Of a stretch of 64,000 nt of DNA, positions 46,887-58,529 are shown one piece after another (positions within the stretch are counted from its first letter, which is position 1; the number at the start of each line of letters is the position of its first letter). The DNA is from Siphonodentalium dalli. Taxonomy: Eukaryota > Mollusca > Scaphopoda > Gadilida > Siphonodentaliidae. The translations under genes were made by a program, and so were the position numbers. The notes beneath the pieces were generated by a model that saw only the letters and a list, made by a program, of their open reading frames with translations, was not told where the DNA came from and did not search any database. The stretch covers positions 183,522,796-183,586,795 of the forward strand of contig CP136068.1 of the NCBI GenBank assembly GCA_032622095.1. Reading direction: 5' to 3'.

Positions 46887-49800
46887 ATGTCTGTAAAAAT
46901 TATTTCTTCAAACTGTCGAGGGCTGAACGAAACTACTAAGCGTCGCGATGTTTTTCGACACTTGAAAGATTTGAAACCGTCTATCGTATGTCTACAAGAC
47001 ACACATTTTACAAAAGATATGGAAAAAATTATTTCAGCCTAATGGGGCTCCAAAACAGAAATAGCATCTTTTAAATCAAATTCTCGTGGAGTAGCAATTC
47101 TGTTCAATACAAATTTAGATTTCCACATACACGAATCTCTGAAAGATACTGGCGGAAATTATATCATTTTGGATATCACCATTGAAAATGTGAGAATTAG
47201 TTTGGCTAATATTTATGGGCCAAATAACGATAACCCAGAATTTTACCATAACCTGCAAAAAGCAATTACTAAAATAGGCAATACTCAAATCGTAATATGT
47301 GGTGATTGGAATTTGGTTCAAAATCAAACGTCCGATACTTTTAACTATAAACATACAAACAGTCCACGCGCACAAGAGGCGGTGCATAGTCTTGTCGATA
47401 GGCTCGAACTAATTGATGTATGGAGATCCAATAATAAAGAACTTAAGCGTTTCACTTGGAGAAGAAAGTCACCTATAAAAATGGCGAGGCTGGACTATTT
47501 CCTCGTATCAGATGATATTTTAAGCCTAATTGGAGAGAAACCAAACATACTGCCGGGATATAGATCCGATCACTCGATTATAACATTATCACTAACATTA
47601 AATACTCACCAGAAGGGTCACGGTTTTTGGAAATTTAATCTTTCACTTCTACGAGACAAAACATATATCGATATGATGAATGAGCTCATTGAAACCAATA
47701 AGATTCGATACAACTACACTACAGACGAATTAGATAGTTCCCCTCATCATACTTGTAAATGTGATATCAGCAAAAGACTTTTTCTAGATTCACTTTTATT
47801 GGATATAAGAGGGGCTACCATTGCTTACTCTTCAAACAGAAAACGAGATCGTAAATCAAAAGAAGAATCTCTACAGAAAGCTAAATATGATCTTACCGAA
47901 TTGGTTGATAGGAATGGGTCGGACATTGAACAGAAGGTGAAACTTCTGGATGAGATACAAAAAGTCGATAACGAGTTAATGGATATGAGAAAGGAAGCTA
48001 CAATGGGTGCAATGATAAGATCTAGAGCAAAATGGATCGAGGATGGCGAAAAACCAACAAAATATTTCTTAAATTTGGAAAAGCGTAATTATATATCCAA
48101 AACCCTGACCAATCTGATAGACTCAAATGGGAAATTATTAACCTACCAAAATGACATTATTAAAGAAGCTCGTAACTTTTATCAAACTTTATACGCTTCA
48201 AAATGCACTACTCAATCCGAGACACATTTTGCCACTTTCGACAATAACGTTTTGAAACTAAATAAAGATATTTCAGATAGTATAGAAGGGCCAATCACCA
48301 TACATGAACTGTCTGCAGTATTAAAACAAACAAAGAATGGTAAGACATGTGGATTGGATGGATTTCCGTATGAATTTTGGAAATTTTTCTGGCGAAAGCT
48401 TGGGCCTATTTTATGTGAATCTCTCAATGAGTCCTATAAATCAGGAGAGCTCTCCATTACACAAAAACAAGGAATTATAACTCTTCTCCCCAAAAAAGAC
48501 AAAGACAGACATCTTCTAAAAAATTGGAGACCGATTACCTTATTGAACAGCTCATATAAGCTGGCATCTGCATGTATAGCTCAGCGGATGAAACAAGTTC
48601 TCCCCCATATCATTAACGAGGACCAAACGGGTTTCTTGAAGGGCCGATACATAGGAGACAATACACGACTGATTTATGATCTTATATACCAAACTAACTT
48701 GGAAAATTCCTGGCCTCTTACTACTTTTAGATTTTGAGAAAGCATTTGACTCTGTATCGTGGAAATTCATGCACAAATGTCTTGAATTTTTCAACTTTGG
48801 AGAAACGATAACAAAATGGATTTCAATATTTTATACGAATATTAACTCTTCCTTACTCATAAATGGGCACATATCACAATGTTTCACACTAGGTCGAGGC
48901 TGTCGGCAGGGCGATCCTATATCTCCGTACATTTTTTTGATTTGCGCAGAAATCCTAGGTCTCATGATTAGAAATAATAAAAAAATCAAAGGAATTACCC
49001 TCGATGGTTTTGAATTTAAGTTAACGCAGTACGCAGACGACACGACACTTATTCTAGACGGTTCCGAAAGTAGTCTGAGTGAGGCTTATTCCACCCTAAA
49101 TGCCTTTGCTAAAATATCGGGACTCAATCTCAATGCGAGTAAGTGTCAGGCGTCGTGGATTGGATCAATGGTGGGGCGGCAAGAAAATATATGTCCGGAC
49201 CTGCATCTCACATTTGCTGACTCATTTAATCTTCTTGGAATCAACTTTAATACTACTTTAAACAAAATGTCGATTAATTTTGAAAATAAGCTGAATGAAA
49301 TTAAACGATTAACAGAAACATGGAATCATCGACTACTTACCCCATTTGGTCGTATAACAGTTATAAAATCCATCATTATCCCCAAATTAACTCACCTATT
49401 CATCGCATTACCTAACCCCAACAACAATTTCATGACCAAACTCGAAAAAATACTATTCAATTTTCTCTGGAATTCCAAGCGGGACCGAGTAAAAAGAAAA
49501 CTCGTCTGTCAAGACCACTCTCACGGTGGAATGAAAATGGTAGATGTAAACAATTTCCTCATGTCAATGAAAATAACTTGGGTGAGACGATTGTTATTGA
49601 AAAGTTCAAAATGGACACCCCTAACCGACCTTCCTATCACCAAAGACCACCTATTTCTGACATACAACCATGCTTTTCTAAAAAACAAAGCTAATGTCGT
49701 GAACAATCCTTTCTGGCATGACGTACTACTGGCTTTTGCAAATATGTTAGAAAAAAATAAGAAACAAAATCGATTTCAGGCATGCACTGTTTGGAACAAC

Positions 49801-50691
49801 CCCGATATAAAACTGGAAGGACATACCATTAAATTTTTTTCATGGCGAAAAAAAGGAATTATATATGTAAATGACTTGTTTCAAAGAGGTGGCATATTAC
49901 ACACAGAACAATCTTTATTCGAATGTTATCATATACGTACAGATTTTCTGACAATGAACAGCATCCGCCAACAAATAATAGCTATGTCACAAAAGCTCAA
50001 CCAACCCTTATTTCGTATTGAAAGCCCTTTCCTTCCAAGTAATTTTGTTATCCCATTGTACAATACTGATGGTGGACAGGACTTCTACAAAATTTTAAAT
50101 TCAATGAATATCGTACCAAAATCCCATACAAAATGGCAGGCTGAATTTGAGGATAATGACATTCAATGGGAAAACTACAACCGGCTTGCTTTCACCACGA
50201 CGCCTGACACGAAAATGTGGTGGTTACAATATAGAATTAATCATAGAATACTTTCCACAAAGAAATTTCTTAAAATGGTCAACCTAGAACAAAATGATTT
50301 ATGTAATCGCTGCGGCACAACATCTGAAGATATATCCCATATTTTTTGGGACTGTCCGCTTGTAAAAAACTTTATAAATGATGTTACTATTTGGTGCAAA
50401 TCAAATGGTATCGCCTTGTTAGCCACAAGAAAGATTGCAATTCTTGGATCCCTATCAATGGGCGGTAACTCTATGATGAATCTGTTTTGGCTACTGATAA
50501 AACAATACATATACAAAACTAAATTTAATCCTGATATGTTATCACTAAAATCCTTTCTATCAGAACTACAATCTAGATATTTACAGGAGAAATTGTTGGC
50601 ACAGTGCCAAATGAAATTACCCTCTTTTGAGAAAAACTGGTTTTTAATCATTGAAGCTCTTAACAAAACGTCAGAAGCAAACAAACCATGA
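46887..50691 (+). pseudogene. LINE ORF2: AP endonuclease plus reverse transcriptase, two lesions
   Basis: The ORF begins with ATG at 46,887 (MSVKIISSNCRGLNETTKRR). The endonuclease domain (to ~47,600) shows SNCRGL, the CLQDTH active-site strand, NIYGPN, GDWN, RLDYFL and a final SDHS. The reverse transcriptase (~48,300-49,450) shows GKTCGLDGFPYEFWK, NWRPITLLNSSYK, LLLDFEKAFDSVSW, GRGCRQGDPISPYIF and the catalytic QYADDTTL. The C-terminus carries a CNRCGTTSEDISHIFWDC zinc-knuckle-like motif at about 50,300-50,360. There are two lesions: an in-frame TAA at 47,040-47,042 and a one-base frameshift near 48,700 that splits the frame between 46,887-48,737 and 48,676-50,691. Otherwise the frame is open for ~1,270 codons. 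The motif set points to the L1/Tx1 group; clade placement is by recognition, not phylogeny. The copy cannot encode an intact protein. Confidence 0.9.
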
Positions 50692-51067
50692 TGTATCAAA
50701 ATATCGTTCCCGAGGAATAAGTGCCGAAAAACCGCCGAGTTGACCCACCAGAAAGGGAAAAAACTTATTTCAACATCAATCAAAATCCCATTATACTTAG
50801 CAAAGAGCTATATATACACAATTAATATCTTATAAGCCTTGAACCTACCGATATTAGCTCTTTGACTAAACATATGTCTAACATAGCTTGCGGGACCCAT
50901 ACCAGAAACGTGTATAATTATAAACTTGTCGCGATGAGTGAAAGAGCATGTGAGCGAAAGGAGGTATGCAAGTTACTGATAGACTGGGGATGAAAGAGTT
51001 AGTGTGTGATCTTTTTTTGCAAATCTTGTTACAATATTTATATACATTTAATCTTGATCAATTAAAA

Positions 51068-51102
<35 letters not shown>

Positions 51103-51115
51103 TTGCGCCCAAATT

Positions 51116-53735
51116 GTGACCACATCTTCGAACACGACAAGCTAGTTTTCTTTCAAACATTTCCGACAAAAACCGCGCCCCGTTTGCCGGCGTTATTGTT
51201 ATTAGCGGTGCAGCAATGACAATATGACCCGATAGTGTTATATTTATATTAGATAAATACTCTGCACATAGTGTACATATAGTGTTCATATAGCATTTAT
51301 AACTATAATTATATACATGTACAAATCTAAAACATTGTCTCTATGCAATAGACAATACTGAAGCAATAATGCCCAAAATATTTCAATAATATCGCAAGCG
51401 GCGCGCTTATAAGTTTCCACTTGTGATATTATTGCGATATTGGGCGCGAAAATAGCGCGCTTAATATACCACTTATTTTGACAGGTACTGTATCAGCGGT
51501 GCAGCGATGACAATATTTTCCGGCGTGTAATGTTTATCGCCCGTCATTGTTGACCGCATGCGACTTAAAGGGCCATATATGGGCAACAAAGAGCGTTCAT
51601 TGTGAGCTATGCCGTTGTCCTCAAATGATTTAAATAAGCACTAATAATTATAAATACAGAGCGTTTATTATAAGCTTATACTAAAAAAAATTCATGTATG
51701 TCAACCGTCATTATTGAGGAGGAATCCCATAGTTTTCATTATAATTAGCATATTTAAATCATTCGGAGAGCACGTTTGCTCTCATCCAAGGGTCAAATTC
51801 AATTCATGTGTTGCATATATTCTGTTTAGTAAAATATGAAATACATTGTCTGATTTAGTGGAAAGTCCCCATTTAAACATGATTGTAAATGTAACTGTGA
51901 ATCGCGTGTTGTTTGTACATCGGATATGCTGCTTTATGTTGATAACCTGTACAGATCTAAACACATTATTGGTACCAGTAGTCCGGACCGCGGTAGTGAC
52001 CAAACGTGCTTCTCGTTGCTCCCGCAATTAATGATGCATGGCTAATTACTCTTTGGCTATATCGGAGTTAGGATGCACTGGATTCGATAATAGAACATGA
52101 TTCCATAATTGTAAGAATCGCAAAGCAAAATTGCTCACAAAGTCACTTAAATCGTAACAATTTGAGTTGGGATCTTTACCTACAGTGAAGTACATTATTC
52201 AGAAATAGATAACAACAAATAAATTCAATGTATATTCCCTACAGGTGTTATTTTTTCGATTTTATAAGGTTCCCTGTCAAAACTTCAAAAAGTTCCCAGT
52301 TTTTGTACTGGTGGAATATGTTCTCTACATGCGTTTGCCATAGTAGAGATTCATGGCATGGTCTACATGTAGCAGCTACAACTTTGGCTAGTAGCTAGTA
52401 TAGTTATGTAACATCTGGCCAGCCATGCACAGTATGTGATCTAGTTTCGTTTGTAATATTATAAGTTTATAGTTACGGTATAGATATACATTAAATGTAT
52501 GTGAACAATCGATCATGTTATTTCGTAAATATTATTACTCGATTACTATTAATTTATTTTAAATTAATAAGCTATGCAATTTAAGTTTTTATTAACAGAG
52601 AACAAAATGTATTTATTGCTGAAATTATATAAATATATCACTTAAAGACTCTACATGATCATCTATACTAGTACAGCTACATATATATCAGTAATCCAGT
52701 TCACTATCACTATCATCAGTATCACTATTATCATCAATTATTCCGTGTGATTTGATGTTGCTTTTATTTATATATAATCAAAATTATGTGAACAATATCG
52801 ACATATAATGTAAACTAATATAAATTGCCGATATAAACGGTGGTCATTAAACCAAACGACTAGAGTCTTCGTATCATAAAAAAGAATATGTATCAGTTGG
52901 TGGCAATCGGCGCTAAATACTTTTATTGATATTGTAGCCCCTCTCCCCTGATTCGAACGATACCACTGACAGTTTTAAGTCACACTATTAGACTCATGTA
53001 GCCATCTCGGTGGCCCATCGTTAATTTATATAGAACACGGGCAGACAGACATTCGAAAAGTAGATGTTGGTGACGCAATGCCATATTATGGGCAACTCGA
53101 ACTCCGCATTCGCGCATACATGTACATTCATTCACTAACAGTTGAGTCTCTTGGGCTGCCCTGGTTTTTAATTTATATGTCTTAATGGTCTAGAACCGAT
53201 ATTGCTCACAACTGACAACAGACGTGGGCACCGTAACACACACACAAACAAAAGTTACGTAAAGGGCGGTCGAACCAAGGTATTTTATTATTGCTACTCT
53301 CTTATATCCATATGACGTACTTGTGATCCTCCTGACAGTTTTGTAAATCGATTAAGAATTGTTCATGTTATAGCCCATCGAATAGTTTGTCTAAAGCACG
53401 AATAGTGATAATGAAGGAGCAGCGCTAATGTAAGAGCACTCTGGATAACTTGACCACCAGGCTCGATGGAGGGGAGCGGCACATTGTCATAATGATCACT
53501 CTTGACCTTTATACCGCAGTATTCGGATATCATTCAGATATAGATCAATATCATATCAAGCTTTCCTGAATCTGTTGAAATCCAGAGTATTGTGTTCCGA
53601 CTCTCTCCCTGTACTCCCATGTTTACGGAACGGCTTGCATCCACCCCACATATTAAAAGTTACTAAAATTGCGGTCTTGCCCCCACCACTAAAAATCCTA
53701 AAAGACGCTGAATCCGAAACTGAATAATGTTCAAA
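51116..53735. other. Lectin-gene intron, right of the LINE
   Basis: Contains a related pair of words (gcggtgcagc.atgacaatat at 51,206 and 51,493) and short inverted stretches with gcgcgctta near 51,395-51,470. A low-complexity tcactatcatcagtatcact tract is at 52,700. No supported exon. Confidence 0.5.
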
Positions 53736-53739
53736 AACT

Positions 53740-54640
53740 ATTGCTAAGTAACAGATTGATGGGCCCTAACAAATTGTTGTGAAATAATTCAAGGGTTGCT
53801 AGGAAAGCCGCTAGAATGAGGGTAAGTTCTAAACCACTGGTATGTACACAGGTGATGTCATTTCATGTGTACATATTGTGGAGTAAGTCACAAGGACATG
53901 TATGTCAAACAAATATAAAGAATAGAATCGGTGGCATGGCGGCGGAATACTTAATTTGAAACTACGCTCACATTTTAGGTAGTGCATGGTCAAATGATAG
54001 CAATGGTGAAGTATCTTGCACATAGCCAAAATTGTATGAAGATAAAGTTATAAAACACCGCAATGATACTATCAACACAACTAACAAATAGAAATTAAAT
54101 GGACTGTAACCTGATGTGTATAATAATATTATTAAAGGGTAGCAGGGAACTCCACGGTTAGTGGAGGTAAGTCTTAAACCAATACCTGCACGTAAGCAAA
54201 GTATAGTATTGAGTACATATAATGATGATAACAAATTATAAGTCAACCGTATGCAAAGGAGCATAATAAATGACATAGTATATAAACAATAGGTACAGAT
54301 AAATAGTTGCTAAGTAACAGGTTTATGGGCCCTCACCATTTGCTGCTAAATAACAGATGTATGGGCCCTCACAATTTGCTAAATAACATATGTATGGCCC
54401 CTCACAATTTGCTAAATAACAGACTTATGGGCCCTCACAATTTGCTATATAACAGATTTATGGGCCCTCACAATTTGTTAAATAACAGATTTATGGGCCC
54501 TCGCCATTTGCTAAATAACAGATTTATGGGCCCTCACCATTTGCTAAATAACAGATTTATGGGCCCTAACAATTTGCTAAATGACAGATTTATTAACCCT
54601 CACAATTAGCTAAATAACATTTATGGGCCCTCACAATTTG
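53740..54640 (+). repeat. 33-bp minisatellite, aacagatttatgggccctca units
   Basis: The main array (54,305-54,640) has about ten 33-bp units (gctaaataacagatttatgg + gccctcacaattt). A single outlying unit is at 53,745-53,785. Because 33 is a multiple of three the array stays open in one frame by chance. Confidence 0.92.
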
Positions 54641-54824
54641 AACGTTTGGGCTGAACTGTTTGTATTCATAACTCCTCTGAAACAACGGAAATAAGGAGAT
54701 CGTTTATTTTATAACATTTTCGCTAAGCTACGATGGAAGACTTTAAATGTTTTCCATCTAATCGAACCAAACTAAGAATATAAGACTTCTAACACTGAGG
54801 TTTACAGATATGGCGATTTCACGT

Positions 54825-54895
54825 ATGTTCCATGTATCGAAAATACGTGCCATTTATGTTCCATGTATCGATAATACGTGCCATTTACGACGCTT
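54825..54895 (+). repeat. Two-copy ~34-bp tandem repeat
   Basis: gttccatgtatcgaaaatac and gttccatgtatcgataatac, each followed by gtgccattta. Confidence 0.85.
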
Positions 54896-55024
54896 TTATT
54901 CTTAAATACACATTTTCTGTATTCTTTATGTATGATTCGGTTAGGTCCTAATAACTCGCCTACATCTGGCTGCTATTCGGGCATCGCAGATCTCAATAAC
55001 AACATCTCACCGCGCCGCGTATTT

Positions 55025-55454
55025 GTGACCCGCCATATCAAATCCAGTCGTAAGTCGGGAGTGTTTTACCCTGTGCCAATGCATTCTCTTTTTATGCGAG
55101 TCGACCATTGGTCGCCTAACAATTTTTTACAATTTTAATAATTTTCTCTTGTATTCTTTAACAATTTTATAATTTCACCCATACAGAGCCCCAGACAAAC
55201 ATGAGCAGACGACACTCTTCTATATGCTTCTATATATGTGCGGGGCTCCCTGCAGGGTAATGGATGTTTTTTTATTTTATGTCCTAAAACTTTTAAGAAA
55301 CATTTATTTAAAACAAATGATAAAAAATTGTTAGGCCAATGCATTCTCTTATATATGCGAGGGGACCTATGGTCGACTCGCATATATGAGAGAATGCATT
55401 GGCACAGGGTAAAATCAATCCCGACTTACGACTGGATTTGATATGGCGGGTCAC
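55025..55454. mobile_element. 430-bp MITE with ~85-bp inverted ends and 4-bp duplication
   Basis: The first ~35 bp (gtgacccgccatatcaaatc onward) are a perfect inverted repeat. Similarity continues through ccctgtgccaatgcattctc. Flanks are attt at 55,021-55,024 and 55,455-55,458. The right end holds a second internal hairpin (gcattctcttatatatgcga and its inverse). No coding sequence is present. Confidence 0.82.
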
Positions 55455-55459
55455 ATTTC

Positions 55460-56855
55460 CTAACTCAGGTCTCTGTTGACCGCTCTTAGATTAATTGAAT
55501 AGATATCTTGATGAGTATGTACGACTCCAATGTACAACAAGCGGTCTGTTATCGGGATTGGCGAGTTGCAAAAACGCCGTCCACATAGAGAATTGAACCA
55601 TCATAAGTTTAACCCGCTGTTTGTAATAACATCTGGACCTGTGTGCTGTGTAAGACTTCTATAATGGAGAAAAGGATTTCATTCACAAGAATTTCAAGTT
55701 AGAGTCGACCATCAAGTGGCATGAATGCACTACACTCTGCCAATAGTTAATTTGAAGTTAGAGTGAACATATGTCGAAATATTTATATAATTTATCTTTT
55801 CTCTTTCTATTTTCCTGGGAATTTTCACTTTGCAGTGTTGCCATATTTTTGGACATTGTTTATCATTTAATGGTACCGACTTCACAGATTTCCCTCTTTT
55901 TCAGTGCAAGAACTTAGATTAGCCACAAAGAGTGTACGGTTGTGTTACATGGATAAAGCTGTCTGTTGGATGGACTAAGCTTATTTTAAAGATGCACAGG
56001 GCGAACTCTGGATATCTAAAAAATGGACAGTGGACTCGTATTAGTATATTTTAAGATGAAAACCTATTATGAGTATTTCTTTTTTCTTCAGACGAGATAG
56101 TTTTTGCGGTTTTGTTTCAATGTGTGGTTAATAACAAGTCGTATGTCCTCATCTTTATTAACATATGTGTGTAATTTGTATTTCCTATTTCTAATTTTTA
56201 GGTAATATACAGGTATCCTATTTTTGAACTTTGTTTATTATTCCATTGTTCCAACTTTATATATTTCTTTATATTTCCAGATTAATATCTTACAACTATC
56301 TACCAAATCTATATGTATGACATAAGCTGTCTACTCTAGTGGATTAAGATGCATGGCATTGGAATATGTTATGTCTCCCATCAACAGCATGTATATGTTG
56401 ATATAATTGTATGTATGCTATTTCGAATATAATTTCCACGTGTATATGACATTTAACGAATCCATAAAAGATTTATTTCGAAAATAAATATACGTAAAAT
56501 TTATAGTTATTATTAGTTTAAACATTCGTAGAGCGCATATTTCACAATAGAGATGTGTGCATAGGCGTTGACACATAATATATTTTATAAAATATGTTTA
56601 CAATAAAAGAACAGAATGCATTACTAGGAACAACGAATGCACGCAATTAATAGTAAAGAGTTGTTCTAAGAGATGGCAAATCCTAAAAAAAACAGAATTG
56701 TAAATGTATAATGTCATTCTAAGTTAAATTTGAATCTAACCATTCATTATCTATTAAGTCTTTAAAGATGAGTCTTTAAAGGTTTGCGAATCCCAAACGC
56801 TCAGATCGTCTGTGAGTAAGTTCCACGAAGCAGACTGGTCTGTCTTATGATGCCC
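55460..56855. other. AT-rich intron sequence
   Basis: No long frame, recognised repeat or exon that I can support. Confidence 0.5.
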
Positions 56856-56859
56856 CCAC

Positions 56860-57245
56860 CCCACCCCCTGGAATACGGAATACCACTTAACACAGAGGGT
56901 GGAATGCGGAATACCAGTTAACAGCCACATGGAATACGGAGTACCACTTAAGATCAGATAAGATATTTTATTGAAGATAAAAGGGTCTAAAAGGCAACAT
57001 GATAGTAAAACGCCGGTCATCCCACAGTGTCCACGTCTAAAATGATCTCAAATGACGATGATCGACGATCTGTATGTCAAACCGTGAATTTATTGTGACA
57101 AAAATGGCATTTATATTAATATTATGATCATTTTTTGGAAGGTCGGCGTACGAATACCGGTATTGTTGGAATACCGAATACCTCCTAACAGAGGGACCGG
57201 AATACGGCGTACCTCATAACATGGCATTGAATACGGCGTACGAAA
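56860..57245 (+). repeat. ggaatacggagtaccactta minisatellite in two blocks
   Basis: Units of roughly 28-35 bp (ggaatacgg.ntaccnc.taaca) occur at 56,868-56,955 and 57,160-57,242, separated by ~200 bp of unrelated sequence. Confidence 0.75.
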
Positions 57246-58327
57246 AGGGGGGGGCTCTCTTATTGTGTGGGTCGGTTTGAGTCAGGCATCGATTGGAGAC
57301 GATCTCCCACAACACTGTGATAAATAGTATAGTCTGATAGTTTGTTGACGGGTAACTTGGAAAATATGCAGATTTGAAAATCTAAACATGAATATTCTAA
57401 ATTGCTAGCATCTATAGACTGGCCTCAAGCTTCCAAGTGTAGTGATGTCTCCAACTAACGTTTTGTCAGGTATGATATTTCCAACTGTTGACAATTTTAA
57501 CCAAAGTTGGAGTGAGACACGCACAACCCCGTCTTATTGCCGAGTCCCTGGTTTAGTATTCGATACGACATCATGTACTGTAGCCATGTAAGTGTTTAAT
57601 ATATTTCTATAAACGTCTATATGCTAATTATTTCGCCGAGATCCATAACTTTGGACTCGAGTTTGATAAGTTGAACTCGGATTGATATGTTGAGTAAAAG
57701 AATGGAAAATAAGTATTCGTATTTGGTAATTTCAATCTACTATAGCTAGTTATATGTAAGGACAATGAACTCGCACTAAATTAGGTCGTAAGATCCGCGG
57801 TTGACCCTTTAACTACCATTTAATTCCAACATAACAAAAGAGACATATTTAGTCGTGATTTTACAGAAACGTGTTGCGTTGGTTAATCATCAGTTACAAC
57901 TTGGACAGTCACTTATACTATGATGTGGAAATTTCTCTAGGGTCAGGAGATGGCGATCTTATGTATAGGCATTTGCGTGGTACATTGAACCCAATGTTGT
58001 TTCAGGTTCTCATAATTGTAGTGTCAAGAAAGGAATGGGGTTTGAGGAAGGTCCACCCAACGTGATTCAGAACTTCAACAAGCTGACCCAAAATTATATT
58101 TACATAATTGTATACTTTAAGTATTTGTAAGTTTCGCCGTCCTGGTCACGGTGGGGTTGGGCGCCAAAACAGTTGCGATTACCGGACATATCGAACTATT
58201 TAACCCAATCATTGTGTTTAGCGTTGACAGTTAAAACACTAAACACTGTTGTTAATTGTTAAATCAGTATACGTCTGATAACCCTGCTAGGTCATACCAA
58301 TATAATACTAGAAATTGTCTCACTCAC

Positions 58328-58519
58328 CGAAATGTTCTTTTATATCCAGTCTCTCTTGATCGTCCTCGAGCCAGAGTAGATGTGCTCCTCCGCTCGCACA
58401 GAGAGTTTTGCCGCTATTGTATCCCCGCTGCTGGTCTGTGAATCCGTAGTAGCATGTTGTACCCAAGTTGTATACTTGTGAGTAAGTGTAGCTGTTGAAC
58501 AGATCAGTACATGCTTGTC
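58328..58519 (-). CDS. C-type lectin domain exon, N-terminal half
   Basis: This is a 192-bp phase 1-1 exon on the minus strand. The acceptor is ttgcattttcaacag (AG at 58,521-58,520), with a plausible branch site ctgattaat just upstream. The donor is TTCG|GTGAGTG (GT at 58,327-58,326). The 64 residues read as the first half of a C-type lectin domain. An N-terminal Cys (QACTD) precedes TTCYYGF, the usual CY.F start. TLCASGGAHLLWLEDDQE then corresponds to the conserved C...GAHL..I.D..E helix region, and IKEHF ends the exon. The usual Trp before the second helix is replaced (RGYNSGKTLC). Exons carrying the signal peptide should lie at higher coordinates, but I could not identify them up to 64 kb. 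The next coding exon I can support is at 43,195, giving a 15.1-kb intron. Confidence 0.82.
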
Positions 58520-58529
58520 CTGTTGAAAA

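Larger units (their letters stand above)
44866..51100 (+). mobile_element. Full-length L1/Tx1-type LINE retrotransposon with target duplication
   Basis: The 15-bp sequence gattgcgcccaaatt occurs at 44,851-44,865 and again directly after the poly(A) run at 51,101-51,115. This is the expected target-site duplication of a LINE. Between them lie ~2 kb without a long reading frame, an endonuclease/reverse-transcriptase ORF (46,887-50,691), ~380 bp of 3' UTR and a ~29-bp A tract (51,073-51,100). The preserved duplication and poly(A) suggest a relatively recent insertion. No ORF1 is recognisable between 44,866 and 46,886; it is either decayed or absent. The element is antisense to the lectin gene and lies inside its 15-kb intron. 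Confidence 0.82.

Noticed and set aside
52685-52760. Acidic tail-like frame on the minus strand (DDNSDTDDSDSELDY then stop)
   Set aside because: It arises from a low-complexity tcactatcatc tract, with no acceptor or upstream coding segment.
54307-54609. 100-codon repetitive frame (NNRFMGPHNLL units)
   Set aside because: It is produced by a 33-bp DNA minisatellite whose period is a multiple of three; there is no start context or flanking coding signal.
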